DNA from: a bacterium
GTDB lineage: Bacteria > BMS3Abin14
Reading direction: 5' to 3'
NCBI GenBank assembly: GCA_029210545.1
Contig: JARGFV010000010.1
Location: forward strand, 1-40,755
DNA: 40,755 bases
The translations under genes and the position numbers were made by a program. Under the pieces are notes generated by a model, which saw nothing but the letters and a program-made list of their open reading frames with translations, ran no database searches and was not told the origin of the DNA. Positions 36,082-40,755 of the stretch are shown here, piece by piece (position 1 is the first letter of the stretch; each line of letters begins with the position of its first letter).

Positions 36082-38442
36082 ATGCAAGGCCTGCTTTACC
36101 GGATAGATGAAAAGCCACCTCCTTCCGCCATGCTTCTGTATGCCCTTCAGTGGCTTGTGGTGGTGCTTCCCCTCGTGGTGATCTCGGCCCGTCTCATGGC
36201 TGCCTTCCTCGGCATGGATGCAGGGGAGGGGAACCTGCTTTTCCAGAAGATGCTTCTCGTGGTCGGTGCCGTTACGGTGATCCAGTGCCGGCTCGGGCAC
36301 CGCTACCCCCTGGTGGACGGGCCTTCCGCAGCCCTGCTGCTCTCTGTGGCTGCTCTCGCCCAGGAGGGGTACGCAGCGGTCCTTGGCGGGATGCTCACCG
36401 GCGCCGCTGCCCTGGTGCTTCTCGGAATAACAGGTCTTCTGGGCAAGGTGACGGGACTTTTCGCCGATCGTGTCGTGGGCGTTGTCCTTATCCTCATCGC
36501 ACTGACCTTTCTACCCCACCTGGTGCCGATGGTCACCGGTACCTCCCCATCGCACCCCGGCGGTGACCCGTTTATCATGCTTGTGGCGATCATTGTAACA
36601 ATAACTATCATAGTGATATCAAGCTATGCCAGGGGTTTCCTGGGGAACCTTTCCATCCTGGCAGGCATCGTTCTGGGTTATATGATCATGGTCTTTGCCG
36701 GAAGGGTGGATTTTGCCCACGCCGCTTCCGCGCCTCTCGTTTCCCTGCCCTGGCCCATCCTGGGTCCGACTCCGAGGTTCACCACAGCGGGAACGGTTTC
36801 TTTCCTCCTGGCCAACGTGGCCGTCCTCATCAACGGGCTTGGCAGTTACACGGCCTCGGCACAGGTTGTCGGAGGAGAAGATGTCGACGGCCGTGTCCGT
36901 CGGGGTGTCTCAACCACAGGGGCGGCGGGAGTTTTAGCCGCCCTGACCGGGACCCTCGGCACCGTAAGCTACTCACAGGGTCCTGGTATCGTTCTGGTCA
37001 CCCGGGTGGGCAGTCGCTATCCGGTCCTCGTCAGTGGTCTTATGCTGTGCGCCCTGGCCTTTTTTACCAGGTTCACGGCTTATCTCATCACGGTCCCGGA
37101 GGCGGTGGTCGGTGCCGCGCTCCTTGTAACCCTTTCCACCATGGTCGGCCTGGGCGTTTCGATCATCGGACGGCAGGGGGGTAAGGCGAGGGCGCGTGAA
37201 AACATGATCGTTGGACTTCCTCTTCTTCTGGGCGGCAGTGCGGCGTTGCTCAATGATCCCTTTTTAAGCCAGCTTCCCCTGCCGGTCCGTGGGATTGTGG
37301 GAAACGGCCTCATCGTCGGGATCGTAGCGGTACTGCTGTTGGAGCATGTGATTTTTAAGGCATCCAGGATCCAAGATCCAAGATCTAAAATCCAAGATCC
37401 AAGATCCAATGCGGCTAAAGACAATATGGTGCATAACATGACTATGCGAGCAATGCTATTACACAAACCCGCTCCAATAACCACGGCCCCCCTCGTCCTG
37501 ACGGAAGTGGAGACTCCTGTCCCTGGTCCCGGGGAGATCCTCGTCAAGGTGTCGGCCTGCGGCGTCTGCCACACCGATCTCCACACGGTTGAGGGGGATC
37601 TGCCTATACCTTCGATACCCGTTATTCCCGGACACCAGGTGGTGGGTACTGTGGCGGCAGGGGGGGCTGGAACCAGCCGTTTCAAAATGGGGGATCGTGT
37701 CGGAGTTGCCTGGTTGAACATGACCTGTGGAAAGTGTGATTTCTGTGTTTCCGGCAGGGAGAACCTTTGTCCGGATGCACTCTTTACCGGGTACGACAGG
37801 AACGGCGGTTACGCCGAGTCCATAATCGTCCCGGAACAGTATGCCTATGCCATCCCGGAGGGGTTCGCGGACCTGGAAGCGGCCCCGCTGCTGTGCGCTG
37901 GGATCATAGGTTATCGGGCTCTGAAACTGAGCGGGGTGCGGCCGGGCCAGCGCCTTGGTCTATACGGTTTCGGGGCCTCGGCCCACTTGACGATCCAGGT
38001 TGCCGCACACTTGGGCTGTGAGGTTTACGTTTTTTCCAGGGGCGACGGGCACAGGAAACTGGCGGGCGTGCTGGGCGCCGTGTGGACGGGGCAGGTACCG
38101 GAACGGCCAGGTGTGAAGCTTGACGCGTCGATCATCTTCGCGCCCGCCGGCAGCCTGGTGCCTCCGGCCCTGGAAGCGCTGGAACGGGGGGGCACCCTCG
38201 TTCTGGCTGGGATCCACATGAGCGAGGTCCCCGCACTCGACTACGAGCGCCACCTCTATTACGAGAAGCAGATCGTCAGCGTGACCGCCAGCACGAGGGC
38301 AGACGGTCAGGAGTTCCTTGATCTGGCCGCCTCGATTCCGGCCAGGACAAAGGTCAGGACCTATCCCCTGGACGAGGCGAACGCTGCCCTCCTTGATCTA
38401 AAAGAGGGCAGAATAAACGGTGCGGCTGTCCTGGTGCCCTGA
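36082..38442 (+). CDS. NCS2-type nucleobase permease joined in frame to a zinc alcohol dehydrogenase
   Basis: The continuous 786-residue frame encodes a xanthine/uracil permease-like protein (about 1-430; YALQWLVVVLPLVVISA; LGHRYPLVDGPSAALLLS; SSYARGFLGNLSILAG; GLGSYTASAQV). A zinc-dependent alcohol dehydrogenase follows (about 455-786; GVCHTDLHTVEGDLPIP, IPGHQVVG, CGKCDFCVSGRENLC, GYDRNGGYAES), matching the TIGR02822 type, with Gln where GHE is usual. The linker RIQDPRSKIQDPRSNAAKD comes from a tandem CCAAGATC intergenic repeat, so two genes may have been joined by loss of a stop. The dehydrogenase may also start internally at 37426, 37438 or 37444. No good ribosome site is seen for either part. 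Confidence 0.8.
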   Translation: MQGLLYRIDEKPPPSAMLLYALQWLVVVLPLVVISARLMAAFLGMDAGEGNLLFQKMLLVVGAVTVIQCRLGHRYPLVDGPSAALLLSVAALAQEGYAAVLGGMLTGAAALVLLGITGLLGKVTGLFADRVVGVVLILIALTFLPHLVPMVTGTSPSHPGGDPFIMLVAIIVTITIIVISSYARGFLGNLSILAGIVLGYMIMVFAGRVDFAHAASAPLVSLPWPILGPTPRFTTAGTVSFLLANVAVLINGLGSYTASAQVVGGEDVDGRVRRGVSTTGAAGVLAALTGTLGTVSYSQGPGIVLVTRVGSRYPVLVSGLMLCALAFFTRFTAYLITVPEAVVGAALLVTLSTMVGLGVSIIGRQGGKARARENMIVGLPLLLGGSAALLNDPFLSQLPLPVRGIVGNGLIVGIVAVLLLEHVIFKASRIQDPRSKIQDPRSNAAKDNMVHNMTMRAMLLHKPAPITTAPLVLTEVETPVPGPGEILVKVSACGVCHTDLHTVEGDLPIPSIPVIPGHQVVGTVAAGGAGTSRFKMGDRVGVAWLNMTCGKCDFCVSGRENLCPDALFTGYDRNGGYAESIIVPEQYAYAIPEGFADLEAAPLLCAGIIGYRALKLSGVRPGQRLGLYGFGASAHLTIQVAAHLGCEVYVFSRGDGHRKLAGVLGAVWTGQVPERPGVKLDASIIFAPAGSLVPPALEALERGGTLVLAGIHMSEVPALDYERHLYYEKQIVSVTASTRADGQEFLDLAASIPARTKVRTYPLDEANAALLDLKEGRINGAAVLVP
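37368..37410 (+). repeat. CCAAGATC tandem words forming a coding linker
   Basis: GATCCAAGATC and close variants are repeated about four times between the permease and dehydrogenase coding regions. The same type of word (GAGATCTGAGATTTGAGATC, CTTGGATCTTGAATCTC) fills noncoding gaps at 9893 and 38537, which suggests this was an intergenic spacer. Confidence 0.75.
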
Positions 38443-38557
38443 GTTTCGACGCGTCAGCCGCGCCGGTGAAAAGTTTCCAGTATCTGGTGTCCGGCAAGTT
38501 CAGAAAAAATTGCCAAGTATGCGGTTACCTTAGCTCTTGGCTCTTGGATCTTGAATC

Positions 38558-39352
38558 TCAGATCATACTATTCCCCCCGTCCACGGGCAGCCAGGTGCCC
38601 GTGACGAAGCTGCCGTGACGGCTAGCAAAAAAGAGGACCGCTCCCGCGATATCTTCGGGATGGCCAATGCGCCTCAACGGCGTGTGAGCGGCCGCCCCTG
38701 CCTTGGCCTCCGCCGGGAGCCAGGCGGTGGCGTCGGTCTCCGTGAGGCCGGGGGCGACGGTATTGACAGTGATCCCGTGGGGCCCGAGTTCGTGGGCGAG
38801 GGCCCTGGTCAAGGCGTCGAGGCCGGATTTGGCGGTGCTGTGGGCCACGAAGCCGTCCCCTGGAGTTCGGCTAAGTCCGCTGCTGACGTTGATGATCCTG
38901 CCCCATCCGCGTTCGATCATCTTGGGAACAACCGCCTGGCAGCAGTAAAAGGAGGCCCCGATCTCACCGTTTAACTTTTCGGCCATCCCCTCCCAGGGGA
39001 ATTCAACGAAGGGTTTGACGGGGAAATTGATGTTGGCGTTGTTGACCAGGATGTCAACAGGGCCGAAGGTGCTCTCCACCGCATTGACAAGGGTCTGAAC
39101 CTGCCCACTGTCTCTCACGTCCGCCTGGAAGGCTGACGCCTGCCCTCCGCCGGACCGTACCTTTTCGACAACCTGATCGGCGGCTTTTCGGTTGGCAAAA
39201 TAGTTGACTGCTACGGCGGCTCCGTTTTCGGCCAGCAGCGCGGCTGTCGCGGCTCCGATGCCCCTGCTCGCGCCTGTGACAAGGGCAGTTTGTCCTTTCA
39301 GCAGTATGATAACCTCCTTTGCTTCTGTGTGAGAGAAGAGGGCCGAATCCAA
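38558..39352 (-). CDS. Short-chain dehydrogenase/reductase, FabG-like, with His in place of the catalytic Tyr
   Basis: The 264-residue SDR has the cofactor motif TGASRGIGAAT, NNAN, INVSSG and the C-terminal PVDGGNSMI. The usual YxxxK reads HSTAK, so the catalytic tyrosine is replaced. The annotated start is TTG at 39352, 7 nt after the MFS stop and without a ribosome site. A perfect AAAGGAGG (39313-39320) lies inside the frame and ends 8 nt before CTG (39304), from which the protein would begin LLKGQTALVTGASRG as in the family. A CTG (or ATC/ATA) start is therefore likely; the protein would then have 249 residues. It is in an operon with the MFS gene. Confidence 0.85.
   Translation of the reverse strand: MDSALFSHTEAKEVIILLKGQTALVTGASRGIGAATAALLAENGAAVAVNYFANRKAADQVVEKVRSGGGQASAFQADVRDSGQVQTLVNAVESTFGPVDILVNNANINFPVKPFVEFPWEGMAEKLNGEIGASFYCCQAVVPKMIERGWGRIINVSSGLSRTPGDGFVAHSTAKSGLDALTRALAHELGPHGITVNTVAPGLTETDATAWLPAEAKAGAAAHTPLRRIGHPEDIAGAVLFFASRHGSFVTGTWLPVDGGNSMI
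39313..39320 (-). promoter_or_regulatory. Strong ribosome binding site pointing to a non-AUG SDR start
   Basis: AAAGGAGG on the minus strand is followed by TTATCATA and then CTG CTG AAA. No ATG, GTG or TTG lies at a workable distance. Confidence 0.6.
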
Positions 39353-39359
39353 GCTATCG

Positions 39360-40538
39360 TTATGATAGCATGCGGTTTGATACCCCTCCTATGACGGTTC
39401 CAAGCACGAGGATCATCGACATGACGACAAAGCTGCCCACGTAATTGCTGAAGATGTCCCTGGTGTAACCGATGAGGGGAATCCCCAGGAAGACGCCTAC
39501 GTTAAAAACAGTGGTGAGGAGCCCGTACCCGGTACCGATCCTGGACGCGGGGACCACCTGGCCGGCAATGGTGAATATGGCGGGCGGCACCAGAGATATG
39601 CCCAGGCCGAGGATGATGGACCACCCGACAGCGAAGCCGCCCGGGTTGAGACCTATGGCCGCGACAGCTGCCGAGGAGATCAGACATCCGGTGACGGGGA
39701 GAGACCACCTCAGCCCGAACCTGTGGATGGCAAGGCCCGCAAGCGGGGTCACCCCGATGGACAGGATCATGGGAAGACTTCCCAGGAAACGGGCCCTGGC
39801 CTCGGGGATCCCGGCAGCGATGAAATGGTCGATAACATAGGTGAAATAGGACAGGACCCCAATGTTGAACAGAACCCACACTAAAGCTGTCAGCCAGATC
39901 CCTTTTCCCAGCCCCGGTGGGGAAGACGTCATGCCGTCTGGCCGGTTGGTTACGGGAGGAGGCGTGTCCGCAAAGGTCAGGGTGAAGGCGGCAAGGGCAA
40001 CGAGGGAAAGGCCGGCCGTTGCGATAATGGGCACCGGGATCCCGTAGCGCTCAGCAAGGAGTCCCAGGAGGTTAAAAGCAGTGATGGTGCCCAGCGGTAC
40101 AGCAGTGTTGAAGAGCCCCATGGCCCTGCCCAGTTCCCGACCGGTAAAACGCCTGGCGACGATCTGGGGTGCGACAACCACGAGAACCCCGGCACCGATG
40201 CCCCCGCAGATCCTGCCCGTATACAAAAAAAACGGCTCCAGGGGCATCATGAGCAAGGTCCCAACGGCCATGAGGGACAGGGACCAGATCCCCACGCTGC
40301 GAGGCCCCAGGGCATCAGCGACCCTGCCCCCGGGAAGGGCCAGGAACACCCCCGGCAGTGTGAAAAGACCCATGAGGACGCCCGCCTGGGCGTGGGTCAA
40401 CCCCGTCCTCGCAACGAGTTGAGGCACAAGGGGGGGGATCATCTGCAGCGTGACGGCGAAAGAGAACATGGCCGCGTAGACCAGGACCAGGACCCACCAC
40501 CGGGAAATGACTGAGGTTGTTGGGGGTGCAGATTCCAT
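39360..40538 (-). CDS. Major facilitator superfamily transporter
   Basis: The 392-residue protein has about 12 membrane helices. MFS features include RVADALGPRS between helices 2 and 3, GRICGGIGAGVLVVVAPQIVARRF in helices 4-5, a central hydrophilic loop (DTPPPVTNRPDGMTSSPPG, about 195-213) and a second half with HRFGLRW. It is closest in style to CynX/nitrate-nitrite or sugar-phosphate type MFS proteins; the substrate is not predictable. The start MESAPPTTSV follows TAGGGCA. The SDR gene follows within 10 bp, so the pair may import or export and modify a small molecule. Repeat copy F lies 142 bp upstream. Confidence 0.9.
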   Translation of the reverse strand: MESAPPTTSVISRWWVLVLVYAAMFSFAVTLQMIPPLVPQLVARTGLTHAQAGVLMGLFTLPGVFLALPGGRVADALGPRSVGIWSLSLMAVGTLLMMPLEPFFLYTGRICGGIGAGVLVVVAPQIVARRFTGRELGRAMGLFNTAVPLGTITAFNLLGLLAERYGIPVPIIATAGLSLVALAAFTLTFADTPPPVTNRPDGMTSSPPGLGKGIWLTALVWVLFNIGVLSYFTYVIDHFIAAGIPEARARFLGSLPMILSIGVTPLAGLAIHRFGLRWSLPVTGCLISSAAVAAIGLNPGGFAVGWSIILGLGISLVPPAIFTIAGQVVPASRIGTGYGLLTTVFNVGVFLGIPLIGYTRDIFSNYVGSFVVMSMILVLGTVIGGVSNRMLS

Positions 40539-40680
40539 TGCCCTACTCTAAAGGGTCTGGACGATTTAAGGCAAGGGGAGAAGGGCGGAAAAGACGGCGC
40601 GGGAGCAGGGGCGAGGGGGAGCAAAATCGAAGGCCCGGCACCAGACCCAGGAACTCTTTCCTCTTTCCTCTTTCCTCCTT

Positions 40681-40755
40681 GATAGAGTCGCAAAAAGTCC
40701 AATCCGGGACTTTTCGCTCCACGGAAAGGGAAAAGCGTGGTTTTCCCTTTCCTTA
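40681..40755 (+). repeat. Dispersed multi-hairpin repeat, copy F (right edge cut by window)
   Basis: The first 75 bp of the element (H1 and H2; GGAAAGGGAAAA-GCGTGG-TTTTCCCTTTCC) are present and then the window ends. The preceding stretch (40560-40680) holds GGGGAG and CTTTCCTC word repeats and no gene. Confidence 0.85.

Overview
The window looks like chromosomal sequence from a GC-rich, anaerobic or microaerophilic Gram-negative bacterium of deltaproteobacterial grade (Desulfobacterota or a related candidate lineage). This placement is an inference from gene content, not a phylogenetic result. The evidence is a rubrerythrin, a desulfoferrodoxin, two ferritin-like proteins and an unusual ferredoxin beside a Fur/PerR regulator; a transaldolase-glucose-6-phosphate isomerase fusion; a Tat-exported multi-FeS protein with a cytochrome b; and an ArsS-type radical SAM cluster. 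I see no rRNA, tRNA or CRISPR array. Both window ends lie inside copies of one dispersed repeat, as expected for a contig broken at repeats.

Layout. 1-665 holds repeat copy A, a shard of an IS1182-type transposase, a long perfect palindrome and a strong promoter. 666-1484 holds two tandem paralogous single-pass membrane proteins of 47 and 45 residues, a terminator and an Rrf2 regulator. 1492-4281 (minus) is a bifunctional transaldolase/phosphoglucose isomerase. 4764-9834 is the ArsS cluster: radical SAM protein, TVP38/TMEM64 membrane protein, MerA-like flavoprotein, and a fusion of the two rSAM/selenodomain-associated transferases. 10036-17112 is envelope housekeeping: DUF445, MscS, CorA, an SDR/DUF2867 protein with TspO, an ArsF-like thioredoxin-fold protein and a metallophosphoesterase. 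17630-19923 is an M48 protease-TPR protein and a secreted protein. 20253-23585 holds two paralogous membrane proteins, each combining a CxxCH haem c motif, a CopD-like membrane region and a cytochrome b5-like domain, around an antisense aldo/keto reductase. 23597-27069 has a GNAT, an internally deleted MarC, RsgA, Fur/PerR and a truncated TIGR02757 protein. 27138-30698 is the oxygen-defence group. 31079-33649 has FxsA and the cytochrome b/FeS pair. 34011-40538 has a PabB-PabC fusion, a permease joined in frame to an alcohol dehydrogenase, an SDR and an MFS transporter.

How the genes work together. The clearest functional unit is the Fur/PerR island, where a repressor with its own promoter and operator precedes superoxide- and peroxide-reducing non-haem iron proteins. 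The second is the radical SAM/transferase cluster, which probably makes and exports or detoxifies an arsenic- or selenium-linked sugar-like compound; no methyltransferase is present in the window. The duplicated c-haem/CopD/b5 proteins and the paired small membrane proteins are the least explained genes.

The noncoding DNA is the most unusual part. A modular repeat of about 150-190 bp, made of consecutive hairpins, occurs six times plus one solo end. Its second hairpin carries compensatory base changes between copies, so the fold itself appears to be conserved. A separate 211-bp CTAG-bounded MITE occurs twice and resembles the end of the IS remnant. Many intergenic gaps consist of short repeated words, and some of these have become coding as linkers or C-terminal tails of fused or extended proteins.
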